Positions 1-7,855 are shown, numbered from the stretch's first letter. The stretch: DNA of 43,316 nucleotides from Oscillospiraceae bacterium (GCA_015066465.1 SVOI01000015.1:1-43316), one strand, 5' to 3'. Notes: a model not told the origin generated them from the letters alone. Made by a program: numbers and translations.

Positions 1-321
1 ACGTTGAACGTTAACAACAAGTGCTGGAACGTCACTACCAGAAATGTAAGACATACCTTCACTCTTGAGTGAAACACCAGGGCTTGAAGATGATGTCATA
101 ACTCTTTTACCGGCTGCAGCAACGCCTAAAACCATATTGATGGCAGCAATTTCACTTTCTGCCTGTAAGAATACACCGCCAACCTTTGGCATACGTTTCG
201 CCATATAAGCCGCAATTTCTGTTTGTGGTGTAATAGGATAACCGAAGTAATGTAAACAACCTGCTCTTATTGCAGCTTCTGCAATAGCTTCGTTACCTTT
301 CATTAAAACTTTTTCACCCAT
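1..321 (-). CDS. vorB: 2-oxoacid:ferredoxin oxidoreductase alpha subunit, VorB-like (partial, 3' end off window)
   Basis: The first 107 codons are visible; the gene continues past base 1. The N-terminus carries [14 protein letters not shown] followed by [11 protein letters not shown], the conserved start of the pyrimidine-binding alpha chain of VorB/KorA-type 2-oxoacid:ferredoxin oxidoreductases, then [16 protein letters not shown]. In this family the enzyme interconverts a 2-oxoacid plus CoA with acyl-CoA, CO2 and reduced ferredoxin. It starts at an ATG behind GAGGTGG, 12 nt after the ferredoxin gene, so it is the last visible gene of the T-box operon. Substrate class (branched-chain 2-oxoacid versus 2-oxoglutarate) cannot be fixed from this fragment. 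The acyl-CoA synthetase and valine-type T-box upstream favour 2-oxoisovalerate. Confidence 0.85.
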   Translation of the reverse strand, partial: MGEKVLMKGNEAIAEAAIRAGCLHYFGYPITPQTEIAAYMAKRMPKVGGVFLQAESEIAAINMVLGVAAAGKRVMTSSSSPGVSLKSEGMSYISGSDVPALVVNVQR

Positions 322-333
322 TTTTTCCACCTC

Positions 334-540
334 TTATCTTTCTACTGTAATTACACAATCAGGGCACATTGTTGCACAGAATGCGCAACCAACACACAAG
401 CTTTCATCTGTAACGTGTGCAGGGTGATGACCCTTTGCATTAAGTCTTGAAGTATCAAGTTCTACGATTTTTTTAGGACAAGCTGTAACGCAAAGACCAC
501 AGCCTTTACAAACGTTGTCTAAAAAAGTAACCTTTGCCAT
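334..540 (-). CDS. 2x[4Fe-4S] ferredoxin, delta-type subunit of the 2-oxoacid oxidoreductase
   Basis: A 68-residue protein with two CxxCxxCxxxCP clusters: [12 protein letters not shown] near residue 11 and [12 protein letters not shown] near residue 49. This is the bacterial 2[4Fe-4S] ferredoxin fold. In VOR/KOR operons this small protein (VorD/KorD) passes electrons between the TPP-containing core and external ferredoxin. The start is the ATG at 540 because TTGGAGG lies a proper distance upstream; an in-frame upstream ATG would overlap that ribosome site. It sits between the P-loop gene (30 nt) and vorB (12 nt), in one transcription unit. Confidence 0.9.
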   Translation of the reverse strand: MAKVTFLDNVCKGCGLCVTACPKKIVELDTSRLNAKGHHPAHVTDESLCVGCAFCATMCPDCVITVER

Positions 541-570
541 AATCTTACCTCCAATAATCAATACATTCTA

Positions 571-1233
571 TTATACTATCTTTTTTTGTAATTTCAATGG
601 GAAAATGTTATCTATTTCACCATTAAAAGAATTTACTAAGCTTTCACTTACTGTTGTCATTTTAATCGGTAACCCCGAAAAACGAGCTAACTCTTCTGCA
701 CTCTCTACAGAAGCAATTACATCTTCTTTAGTAGTAAGAACACCTAAGTTAGAGTTATTTACAATTGCAGTAAATTTAATTTTACCAGCCGTTTCAATCT
801 CTCTCATAACTTCTAATGCACTTTGGGCATCAGGAGTCAAGGGTCTATAAACATTAAAAACAAACAACATTTCGTAGTCATTTTCTTCTCTTATTGCAGT
901 TTCATATCTGCCGAGAGCATACGCTCCACGGTCGTCACCGCCGATATCAAGAATTGCTACTGCACTTTTATCATCAAGAACTGTGTAAGCCTCTTGTGGA
1001 AGTGCTGGTAAATCAACGTTTGAATTAGCAAATTCAGAAGAAATGAGTTTTATTCCTGCTTTTGTCAATTCGTCGATACTATCAGCAGTTCTGAAATACG
1101 GGTTAACAATATCAAGGTCAGTAATAACTACTTTTTCATATTTTTCTTTAAGGTGCAGAGCGTAATTTACTGCGATATTTGTTTTACCGCTACCATAGTG
1201 CCCTGCAAAAAGAGTAACTCTTTTATTTTCCAA
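571..1233 (-). CDS. P-loop ATPase of the MinD/ParA-CobQ type in a VOR operon
   Basis: About 220 residues. A Walker A GHYGSGKTNIAVNYA sits near residue 13, followed by VVITDLDIVNPYF (switch-like, DxD) and AILDIGGDDRGAYALGRY, as in deviant-Walker SIMIBI NTPases of the MinD/CobQ group. No membrane segment or signal peptide. I chose TTG at 1233: the GAGGTGG ribosome site overlaps the in-frame GTG at 1242 and lies 5 nt before TTG. The preceding acyl-CoA synthetase stop codon is at 1244, so translation is probably coupled. The role is unknown. Candidates are cofactor insertion, CoA or metal chaperoning, or regulation of the neighbouring oxidoreductase; all are inference from position. Confidence 0.75.
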   Translation of the reverse strand: MENKRVTLFAGHYGSGKTNIAVNYALHLKEKYEKVVITDLDIVNPYFRTADSIDELTKAGIKLISSEFANSNVDLPALPQEAYTVLDDKSAVAILDIGGDDRGAYALGRYETAIREENDYEMLFVFNVYRPLTPDAQSALEVMREIETAGKIKFTAIVNNSNLGVLTTKEDVIASVESAEELARFSGLPIKMTTVSESLVNSFNGEIDNIFPLKLQKKIV

Positions 1234-1243
1234 AAGAACCACC

Positions 1244-3550
1244 TCAAAGTTTATTTCTTATAATCTTACCACTTGTTGTTTTTGGTAATTCATCACGGAA
1301 CACAACAATTCTTGGGTATTTATAAGGTGCAGTTTTTTCTTTTACATACTGCTGAATTTCTTTCTTTAATTCCTCAGTACCCTCAGTACCAGGAACAAGA
1401 ACGATACTTGCTTTAACAACCTGACCACGAACCTCGTCAGGAGCAGCAGAAACACCACACTCTAAAACGTAAGGGAGTTCCATAATAACGCTTTCTATTT
1501 CGAATGGCCCTATACGGTAACCAGATGACTTGATAACGTCATCAACACGACCAACGTACCAGTAGAAGCCGTCTTCATCTTTCCACGCAACGTCACCTGT
1601 GTGGTAGAACCCGTCGTGCCACACTTCTTTTGTTTTTTCTTCATCTTTATAATAACCTTTGAAGAGACCGCAAGGTGCGCCATCTTTAACGTTAATAACG
1701 ATTTCACCGTTTTCACCGACGTTAACGTCGTTACCGTCAGCATCTACAAGGTGAACGTCGTAAATCGGTGCAGGTTTACCCATTGAACCGATTTTGTGAG
1801 AAGCACCAGTCATATTACCAATAATCATTGTGCTTTCTGTCTGACCGAAGCCTTCTAAAATTTGAAGACCTGTTGCAGTTTCAAATTGACGATAAACTTC
1901 AGGGTTCAAAGCTTCACCCGCAGTTGTCATATGTTGAACTGATGAGAAATCGTATTTTGAAATATCCTGTTTTACCATCATACGAAGCATTGTTGGTGGT
2001 GCACAGAACGTTGTGATTTTGTATTTTGCAAACATCGGAAGAATGTCTGCCGCATCAAATCTGTCGAAGTCGTAAACGAACGTAGGTGCTTCACAGAGCC
2101 ATTGACCGTAAAGTTTACCCCACATTGATTTAGCCCAGCCAGTATCTGAAATTGTGAAATGAAGACCATCAGGGTCAACGTTGTGCCAATATTTTGCAGT
2201 GTGGAAGTGACCTAAAGGATATTTATGACTGTGCATTGCAGTTTTTGGGTAGCCTGATGTTCCTGAAGTAAAGAACATAAGCATCAAATCGTCACCGCAA
2301 GGTGCATCTTCAGTTCTTTCATAATGTGAACTGAAACGTGCGCTTTCTTCGTCGTAATTTCTCCAGCCGTCTCTTTCACCGTTAACCATAATTTTAATTT
2401 CAAGTGACGGAGAAGTTTTTGCGGCTAAATCAACCTGATGAGCAGTATCGCCATCGCCAGTACAAACTATTGCTTTAATTCCAGCGGACTGGAAGCGATA
2501 TTCAAAGTCGTGCTCTTGTAACTGGTTTGGTGCAGGAATTGCTATAGCACCTAACTTGTTAAGACCAATCATAGCAAACCAGAATTGATAATGGCGTTTT
2601 AAAACGAGCATAACTCTGTCGCCTTTTTTAATGCCTAATGAAGCAAAGTAGTTTGCCGCTTGTGAAGATGCCTTTTTAATATCTTTGAAAGTAAAGCGTC
2701 TTTCAACTTTGTTTCCATCAATATGAAGCATTGCAAGCTTAGTCGGGTCTTTATCTGCCAAAGCATCAACTAAATCAAATGCAAAGTTGAAGTTTTCTGT
2801 ATTTTTGAAAGAAATTTTTGTTGGAGTCCCGTTTTCATTTTTCTCAATATCAATGTATTTGTGATAAATACGGTCTTTTGTATCTTTCTCAACTGACTTT
2901 TTACTATCAAGCGCCTTTGCCTTAGCCTTTGCTTTAGCGTATTCAAGCTCTGGAATAGGCTCACCAGTTGGGTTAAGAACAATAGCGTAGAACGTACAGT
3001 CTTTACCATCAACGGCAATCATACCGTGTGGAGTTGAACTGTCGTAATAAATACTGTCACCCGCTTCTAATATTTCAGAGTGTTCACCAACCTGAACTTT
3101 TAATTTACCTTCGATAACAATATCGAGTTCCTGACCAGCGTGGGTAGTAACTTCGATTTCTTTGTTCTGTTTTTCTTCACTGTACGTACTACGAACGAAA
3201 AGTGGTTCTGCAATTCTGTTTTTAAATGCTGAAGCCAAGTTGTAGTACGTCATACCGTGAGCTTTTTCAATTCGTTGACCTTTACCCGCTTTTGTGTAAA
3301 CGTAGTTTACGAGTTTTGGTGTATGACCTTCAATAAGGCTTGTAACGTCAACGTTGAGCGTTTGTGCGCAACGGTAAATAAAAGCAAAGTTTAAGTCTTT
3401 ATTACCATTTTCGCATTCAATATACTCACTTTCACTAACGCCTGTTTTTTCAGCCATTTGTGCAGTTGTGAGATTCTGAATTTCTCTTAACTCTCTGATT
3501 CTTGCAGCCATTTCCTTGATTTTAAAATCAAGCGCTGTAATCTGTTCCAT
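1244..3550 (-). CDS. XRE-HTH/cupin/AMP-forming acyl-CoA synthetase fusion (valine T-box copy)
   Basis: A 768-residue three-part protein. Residues about 13-75 form an XRE helix-turn-helix (LTTAQMAEKTGVSESEYI). Residues about 130-195 form a cupin (THAGQELDIVIEGKLKVQVG, PHGMIAVDG). From about 230 it is a complete ANL adenylating enzyme: FFTSGTSGYPK P-loop near 425, GFGQTES, TGDVAWKDEDGFYWYVGRVD near 650, and the catalytic-lysine motif TTSGKIIRNKL at the C-terminus. The family activates a carboxylic acid with ATP to an acyl-AMP and then acyl-CoA. The XRE-cupin module is normally a free-standing ~185-residue regulator, so the fusion is unusual but repeated in the next gene. Start ATG has CGGAGG upstream. 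Acid substrate is inferred (isobutyrate) from the leader and the VOR genes. Confidence 0.88.
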   Translation of the reverse strand: MEQITALDFKIKEMAARIRELREIQNLTTAQMAEKTGVSESEYIECENGNKDLNFAFIYRCAQTLNVDVTSLIEGHTPKLVNYVYTKAGKGQRIEKAHGMTYYNLASAFKNRIAEPLFVRSTYSEEKQNKEIEVTTHAGQELDIVIEGKLKVQVGEHSEILEAGDSIYYDSSTPHGMIAVDGKDCTFYAIVLNPTGEPIPELEYAKAKAKAKALDSKKSVEKDTKDRIYHKYIDIEKNENGTPTKISFKNTENFNFAFDLVDALADKDPTKLAMLHIDGNKVERRFTFKDIKKASSQAANYFASLGIKKGDRVMLVLKRHYQFWFAMIGLNKLGAIAIPAPNQLQEHDFEYRFQSAGIKAIVCTGDGDTAHQVDLAAKTSPSLEIKIMVNGERDGWRNYDEESARFSSHYERTEDAPCGDDLMLMFFTSGTSGYPKTAMHSHKYPLGHFHTAKYWHNVDPDGLHFTISDTGWAKSMWGKLYGQWLCEAPTFVYDFDRFDAADILPMFAKYKITTFCAPPTMLRMMVKQDISKYDFSSVQHMTTAGEALNPEVYRQFETATGLQILEGFGQTESTMIIGNMTGASHKIGSMGKPAPIYDVHLVDADGNDVNVGENGEIVINVKDGAPCGLFKGYYKDEEKTKEVWHDGFYHTGDVAWKDEDGFYWYVGRVDDVIKSSGYRIGPFEIESVIMELPYVLECGVSAAPDEVRGQVVKASIVLVPGTEGTEELKKEIQQYVKEKTAPYKYPRIVVFRDELPKTTSGKIIRNKL

Positions 3551-3589
3551 TTTTAGTTCCTCCGATTATTCCTTCAAGGCAAGGTTATT

Positions 3590-3874
3590 TAATAAAAATA
3601 ACCCGCCCCAAAGATATGATCTTTGAGACGAGCGTTATAGTTAAATATAATACCCGCGGTACCACTCAAATTGCAGAAAAACTGCCACTCTTGGAGTCTA
3701 TCAACTCCTATGCCTTTACGCAGCAATCACGGAGAGATTCTACTAAGCTTTCGCTTTTCTTTCTCTCGGCTCAGAAACTACAAACTGAAACGTTTAACCT
3801 ATGACTTGCACCAACCGTCACTTCTCTGAAAGGAAAACTGTTACAATCCCTTTTCTTCAACGCCTTTGAACGTA
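3590..3874 (-). promoter_or_regulatory. T-box leader, specifier read as GUA (Val)
   Basis: Minus-strand leader with the T-box landmarks. Stem I contains CAGAGAAGTGAC, then GGTTGGTG and the closing TTTCTGAGCC. The T-box proper is GAGTGGTACCGCGG at 3653-3666. A terminator hairpin (CTCAAAGAT/ATCTTTGGGG, 3601-3634) is followed by TTATTTTTATT, before the synthetase gene. The codon immediately 5' of the conserved purine and the TTTC strand that closes stem I is GTA at 3779-3781. The UGGU acceptor-pairing bulge fits tRNAs with discriminator A, such as tRNA-Val. The T-box call is firm; the Val call depends on placing the specifier loop by eye and would shift with a different alignment. Confidence 0.85.
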
Positions 3875-3878
3875 TAAT

Positions 3879-3907
3879 ACCATACCACATCTCTTATAAT
3901 TTGTCAA
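3879..3907 (-). promoter_or_regulatory. Promoter of the valine-type T-box operon
   Basis: TTGACA (3902-3907) and TATGGT (3879-3884) with a 17-bp spacer on the minus strand, just upstream of the T-box leader. Transcription should begin near 3872. Confidence 0.75.
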
Positions 3908-3982
3908 GAAAATAATTGGAATTTTTTATAAAAATTATTGTTAAATTTTGTAAATATTGCAATAAAGAATATTTTTATAAAA

Positions 3983-6253
3983 TTAAAGTTTATTTCTGAT
4001 TATTTTACCGCTGATTGTCTTTGGTAATTCATCACGGAATACAACAATTCTTGGGTATTTATAAGGTGCTGTATTCTTTTTAACGTAATCCTGAATTTCT
4101 TTCTTTAATTCTTCTGTACCCTCTGTGCCTTTAGTTAATACGATGCTTGCTTTAACAACCTGACCACGAACTTCATCAGGAGCAGCAGAAACGCCACACT
4201 CGAGAACATAAGGAAGCTCCATAATAACGTTTTCTATTTCGAATGGCCCTATTCTGTAACCAGATGACTTGATAACGTCGTCAACACGACCAACATACCA
4301 GAGGTAGCCATCTTCGTCTCTCCAAGCGGTATCGCCTGTATGATAAAGACCATCGTGCCATACTTCTTTTGTTCTTTCTTCATCGTTATAGTAACCCAAG
4401 AAAAGACCACAAGGTGCGCCATTTTCTGTATGAACAACAATTTCGCCCGTTTCACCATCTGGAACTGGTTTACCATCAGGGTCAACCAAATCGATATCGT
4501 AAAGCGGTGAAGGTCTGCCCATAGCACCGATTTTTATGCCTGAACCATCAAGGTTAGCTATTGAAAGTGTTGTTTCAGTCTGACCGAAGCCCTCATAAAT
4601 TTTAAGACCAGTTACTTTTTTGAATTGCTTGAATACTTCTGGGTTAAGTGCTTCACCAGCTGTTGTAGCGTGTTTTATAGAAGATAAATCATATTGTGAG
4701 ATATCTTGCTTTATTAACATTCTGTACATTGTAGGTGGTGCACAGAATGTAGTGATATTATATTTTGCAAACATCGGTAAGATTTTTGAAGCATCAAAGC
4801 GCTCAAAGTCGTAAGTGAATACTGCACCCTCACAGAGCCATTGACCATAGAGTTTACCCCAAAGAGCTTTACCCCAGCCAGTTTCTGAAATTGTGAAGTG
4901 AATACCATCACGATAAACGTTGTGCCAGTGTTTTGCTGTGATATAGTGACCAAGTGGATATTTGTGGCTATGAACCGCTATTTTAGGGTAGCCTGTTGTA
5001 CCAGATGTAAAGAACATTATAAGTGGGTCGTTACCACAAGCAGTATTTTCATCACGTACAAAGCGACGTGAGAAGAGTGGGAATTCTTCATCGAAATTGT
5101 GCCAACCATCTTTTGCACCATTAGCAACGATTTTAACTTTTAAATCAGGGCAAGTTTTTTGTGCTTCATCAACAGTTTCAGTTACCTTACCATCGGCAGT
5201 AGCAACAATAGCTGTAACACCTGCTGACTTGAAGCGATATTCATAATCGTGAACAACGAGCTGATTGGTTGCAGGAATTGCAACTGCACCTAACTTATGA
5301 AGTGCTAAGATAGCTACCCAGAACTGATAGTTTCTTTTAAGAACCAAAAGAACTCTGTCGCCTTTTTTGATACCTAAAGATTTAAAATAGTTAGCTGCCT
5401 GAGAAGACATTTCTTTCATATCTTTAAAAGTAAAACGTCTTTCTGTCATATCATCAGAGATATGAAGCATTGCAAGTTTTTCAGGTGTTTTTCTACCGAT
5501 TTCATCAACTATATCGAAAGCGAAGTTGAATTTATCTTCATTATAAAATTCAATTTTATTGCAAACACCATCTTCATCAAGAAAGGTTTTTACAAACTTA
5601 TCGCTTACGAGTGGTCTTTCAACCGGTTTTGTTTCGTTTACATTTTCAGAAACGAATTCTGCAGTTTCTTCTTCATCATTCATAACCATTGCTAAGAATG
5701 TGCAATCCTCACCGTCAACAGCAATCATACCGTGTGGGATTGAGCTCTTATAATAGATACTGTCGCCTTCTCTTAAAACCTCGTAATTGTCACCAACACG
5801 AACTTTTAAAGAGCCTTTTATAACTAAGTCGAACTCGTGACCAGCGTGTGTGCTTACTTCAATCTCTTTTGATTGAAGCTCGCTTGAATATTCGTAATTA
5901 ACCCAATATGGATTAGCAAGCTTTTGTTTAAAGCGTGGTGCAAGATTTTGAATTAACTTGCCATCTTCATTTGCAGTTACCTTACCGTTACCTCTGCGAG
6001 TTACTGTGTAAGAAGAAAGCTTTGCACTCTGACCTTCTAAAAGGTCTGTCATTTCAACACCGAATGCTAAAGCGCATTTGTGAACAAATGAGAAAGGCAA
6101 ATCATCCTCACCTTTAACAAATGATAAATATTCTTCTAAAGATACTTCCGCTTTTTGTGACATTTCTTCTTCTGAAAAACCGTAAATGCCTCGTAACTCC
6201 TCAATTCGCTCTGCAACCTCTGCTAACTTTTTTGTTACTTTACTGTCTGCCAT
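3983..6253 (-). CDS. XRE-HTH/cupin/AMP-forming acyl-CoA synthetase fusion (isoleucine T-box copy)
   Basis: 756 residues, close paralogue of the 768-residue protein next door with the same order. HTH residues about 12-72 contain GFSEEEMSQKAEVSLEEYL. The cupin at about 120-190 has THAGHEFDLVIKGSLKVRVG and PHGMIAVDGEDC. The ANL adenylating domain carries FFTSGTTGYPK, GFGQTETT, TGDTAWRDEDGYLWYVGRVD and ISGKIIRNKL. C-terminal ~100 residues are almost identical between the copies, while the HTH differs more. Start ATG at 6253 follows AAAGGA; the frame stays open upstream only because it runs through the T-box. It has its own promoter and leader and no partner gene before the next promoter. Likely substrate is another short branched acid (2-methylbutyrate) by inference from the Ile specifier. 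Confidence 0.88.
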   Translation of the reverse strand: MADSKVTKKLAEVAERIEELRGIYGFSEEEMSQKAEVSLEEYLSFVKGEDDLPFSFVHKCALAFGVEMTDLLEGQSAKLSSYTVTRRGNGKVTANEDGKLIQNLAPRFKQKLANPYWVNYEYSSELQSKEIEVSTHAGHEFDLVIKGSLKVRVGDNYEVLREGDSIYYKSSIPHGMIAVDGEDCTFLAMVMNDEEETAEFVSENVNETKPVERPLVSDKFVKTFLDEDGVCNKIEFYNEDKFNFAFDIVDEIGRKTPEKLAMLHISDDMTERRFTFKDMKEMSSQAANYFKSLGIKKGDRVLLVLKRNYQFWVAILALHKLGAVAIPATNQLVVHDYEYRFKSAGVTAIVATADGKVTETVDEAQKTCPDLKVKIVANGAKDGWHNFDEEFPLFSRRFVRDENTACGNDPLIMFFTSGTTGYPKIAVHSHKYPLGHYITAKHWHNVYRDGIHFTISETGWGKALWGKLYGQWLCEGAVFTYDFERFDASKILPMFAKYNITTFCAPPTMYRMLIKQDISQYDLSSIKHATTAGEALNPEVFKQFKKVTGLKIYEGFGQTETTLSIANLDGSGIKIGAMGRPSPLYDIDLVDPDGKPVPDGETGEIVVHTENGAPCGLFLGYYNDEERTKEVWHDGLYHTGDTAWRDEDGYLWYVGRVDDVIKSSGYRIGPFEIENVIMELPYVLECGVSAAPDEVRGQVVKASIVLTKGTEGTEELKKEIQDYVKKNTAPYKYPRIVVFRDELPKTISGKIIRNKL

Positions 6254-6300
6254 TACAATCATTCCTTTCAAAATAAATCTTAAAGAAATACACAAATAAA

Positions 6301-6577
6301 AAAACCGCCTCAAAGTAAAAACTTTGAGACGGAAAACTATTCCGCGGTACCACTCAAATTGCAATAATTTCTATTGCCACCTTTAAGGTCAAACAACCCC
6401 TCTGCACTAACGCTGCAGTTTTTCGGAAGAAGCTTACTCATTACTTTTCAGCCCTTCAGCTCAGAAGTGATAGGTTTAAAGAAAATTTTGTTATCGGCTC
6501 ACAGCAACCGCCGACTCTCTGGAAACAGTCATTTTCAACCGTCTTCGTCATCGCTTTTATTTGTGATATTCATTTAA
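6301..6577 (-). promoter_or_regulatory. T-box leader, specifier read as AUC (Ile)
   Basis: Second T-box on the minus strand. Stem I has CAGAGAGTCGGCGGTTGCTG and closes with GAAG/CTTC followed by TGAGC. The T-box element GAGTGGTACCGCGG is at 6342-6355, and a very strong terminator (CCGTCTCAAAGT/ACTTTGAGGCGG, 6305-6332) is followed by a T-run. The codon directly 5' of the purine and CTTC strand is ATC at 6469-6471. The same alignment position gives GTA in the neighbouring leader. An alternative frame two bases upstream would read CTA (Leu), so the amino-acid call is less certain than the T-box call. Confidence 0.85.
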
Positions 6578-6584
6578 TGTAGTT

Positions 6585-6613
6585 ACAATAGCACTTTTAT
6601 TTTTACTTGTCAA
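6585..6613 (-). promoter_or_regulatory. Promoter of the isoleucine-type T-box gene
   Basis: TTGACA (6608-6613) and TATTGT (6585-6590) with a 17-bp spacer, minus strand, immediately before the T-box leader. Confidence 0.7.
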
Positions 6614-6706
6614 CACTTTTTTTAAAATTTTCTCAACTTTTTCAATAAATTTTATGCTACAGATTTATTAAATGTTACAAAATAGTAAATGTAACCTCAA
6701 CTTTTG

Positions 6707-6735
6707 TTGACACTTTTTTCTTTATATGTTAAAAT
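6707..6735 (+). promoter_or_regulatory. Promoter of the GtrA-like gene
   Basis: TTGACA (6707-6712), 17-bp spacer, TAAAAT (6730-6735), followed by an AAAGGGG ribosome site before the ATG at 6772. The stretch between this and the divergent T-box promoter is A+T-rich with no other feature seen. Confidence 0.7.
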
Positions 6736-6771
6736 TTATAAGTTAAAATTTATAACAAAGGGGTTATTAAA

Positions 6772-7329
6772 ATGGCTAAAAATTTAAAAGACATTGACAA
6801 GGCTGCTGAAAGCAAGGGTTCTTTGCTTGTTACAGTATGGCAGTTTGTTAAATTTATTGTTGTAAGTCTTCTTGCAATGGTAGTTCAAATCGCATTAACA
6901 AACCTTATTCCACTTATTCCTGCTGTTCAGGAAATGTATGCTCAACCAATTAACATTCTCGGAATTTTAGATTACCCTGTTAACACAGATGCTACAGGTG
7001 CTATTATTTCTGGTGGTCTTGGTTATTGTATCGCTTTCAACGTTGGTAATATCGTTGCTCAGATTGTTGCTTTCTTCGTAAACAAAGAAAAAACATTCAA
7101 TTCTGGTGCAAATGTAGCAATCACTCTCCCAATCTACATAGTATTCACAATTGCACTTATTTTCTTCTCAGCTTGGCTTTCACCAACACTCAACACTCTT
7201 TTCTTAGGTTTCGGTTGGGCAGAAGCACTCGCTCGTAATGCAGCAATGATGATTTGCTCAGCACTTCAATTCTTCCTCTACTTCCCAGTAGATAAAATTC
7301 TCTTCCATAAGAAGAAAGAAGAAAAATAA
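6772..7329 (+). CDS. GtrA-like multi-pass membrane protein
   Basis: 185 residues with four hydrophobic segments (about 25-45, 80-105, 115-140, 150-172) and charged ends (KKKEEK at the C-terminus). The segment FNVGNIVAQIVAFFVNKEKT matches the family signature of GtrA-like proteins, where a helix rich in small residues ends in FxxNKxxTF. Family members are linked to flipping or moving lipid-linked sugars, but the substrate of this one is not visible. It is slightly longer than typical (about 120-160) because of an extended loop between helices 1 and 2. Monocistronic: own promoter upstream and a convergent repeat hairpin right after its stop codon. Confidence 0.7.
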   Translation: MAKNLKDIDKAAESKGSLLVTVWQFVKFIVVSLLAMVVQIALTNLIPLIPAVQEMYAQPINILGILDYPVNTDATGAIISGGLGYCIAFNVGNIVAQIVAFFVNKEKTFNSGANVAITLPIYIVFTIALIFFSAWLSPTLNTLFLGFGWAEALARNAAMMICSALQFFLYFPVDKILFHKKKEEK

Positions 7330-7488
7330 TTCGGAATGCGTAATTCGTAATTCGGAATTATAATAAACAAAAATTTATCCTATCATTTGAAGTTAGTTTC
7401 AACTAAAAATGATAGGATTTTTTGTTATCTTAATTATAATTACGGCGTAGCCCCTTCAATTCCGAATTACGCATTACGCATCCCGAAT
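7329..7488. repeat. Composite inverted repeat with 7-nt arm motif and central hairpin
   Basis: Left arm 7329-7359 is built of imperfect heptads of the type AATTCGG/AATGCGT. The right arm 7458-7488 is its inverted copy (about 29 of 31 positions match). Inside are a GGCGTAGCC module near 7444-7453 and a hairpin with arms ATCCTATCATTT / AAATGATAGGAT (7377-7418) followed by TTTTTT. The left arm begins in the stop codon of the GtrA-like gene and the right arm ends at the stop codon of the convergent tautomerase gene. The hairpin could serve as a two-way terminator. Confidence 0.85.
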
Positions 7489-7832
7489 TAAAAATTCGTA
7501 TTATTCCATCCCCAATCAGCGTAGCCCATATATTTTACATATACTCTACTTGGGGAAATGCCTAATTCTTCCTCTAAAATGTCGCATACGGTACAAGTCA
7601 TTTTAAGAGCACCATCTTTTGAAACTCCACCTAAAAGGTCAACATCTACAATAGCACTATCGGCACTGTTGTCACCTTTAAACCAGAGTTTCTGCTCTGC
7701 TTCAATTCCAACCATAAGCCAAGCTTCAGTTTTACCTGGGAAGCTCTCAATAGCCTTACCAAATTTCGCTTTCAAAACTTCTGCTTTCTCATCTGTAACT
7801 TTAGTTGTTGTTTTTAAATTAATATATGGCAT
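7488..7832 (-). CDS. MIF/tautomerase-superfamily protein
   Basis: 114 residues, the usual length of macrophage migration inhibitory factor homologues. Starting at ATG 7832 gives Met-Pro-Tyr-Ile, placing Pro at position 2, the catalytic base of this superfamily once Met is removed. KFGKAIESFPGKTEAWLMVGI and the C-terminal SRVYVKYMGYADWGWNNTNF match the MIF barrel strands. The ribosome site AAAGGGTG lies upstream of this ATG; the in-frame ATG at 7850 would hide the proline and is rejected. MIF relatives tautomerise phenylpyruvate-like keto-enols in vitro; the physiological role in bacteria is unclear. It lies between two repeat elements. Confidence 0.8.
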   Translation of the reverse strand: MPYINLKTTTKVTDEKAEVLKAKFGKAIESFPGKTEAWLMVGIEAEQKLWFKGDNSADSAIVDVDLLGGVSKDGALKMTCTVCDILEEELGISPSRVYVKYMGYADWGWNNTNF

Positions 7833-7855
7833 TTTAATGCACCCTTTCATTTATA

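Noticed and set aside
1510..1743. Several 60-110 codon ORFs inside the two synthetase genes and others
   Set aside because: Out-of-frame shadows of strongly supported coding regions with no ribosome sites.
6254..6364. In-frame N-terminal extension of the second acyl-CoA synthetase (37 more residues)
   Set aside because: It is read through the T-box and terminator, has no ribosome site and does not fit the homologous start of the paralogue.
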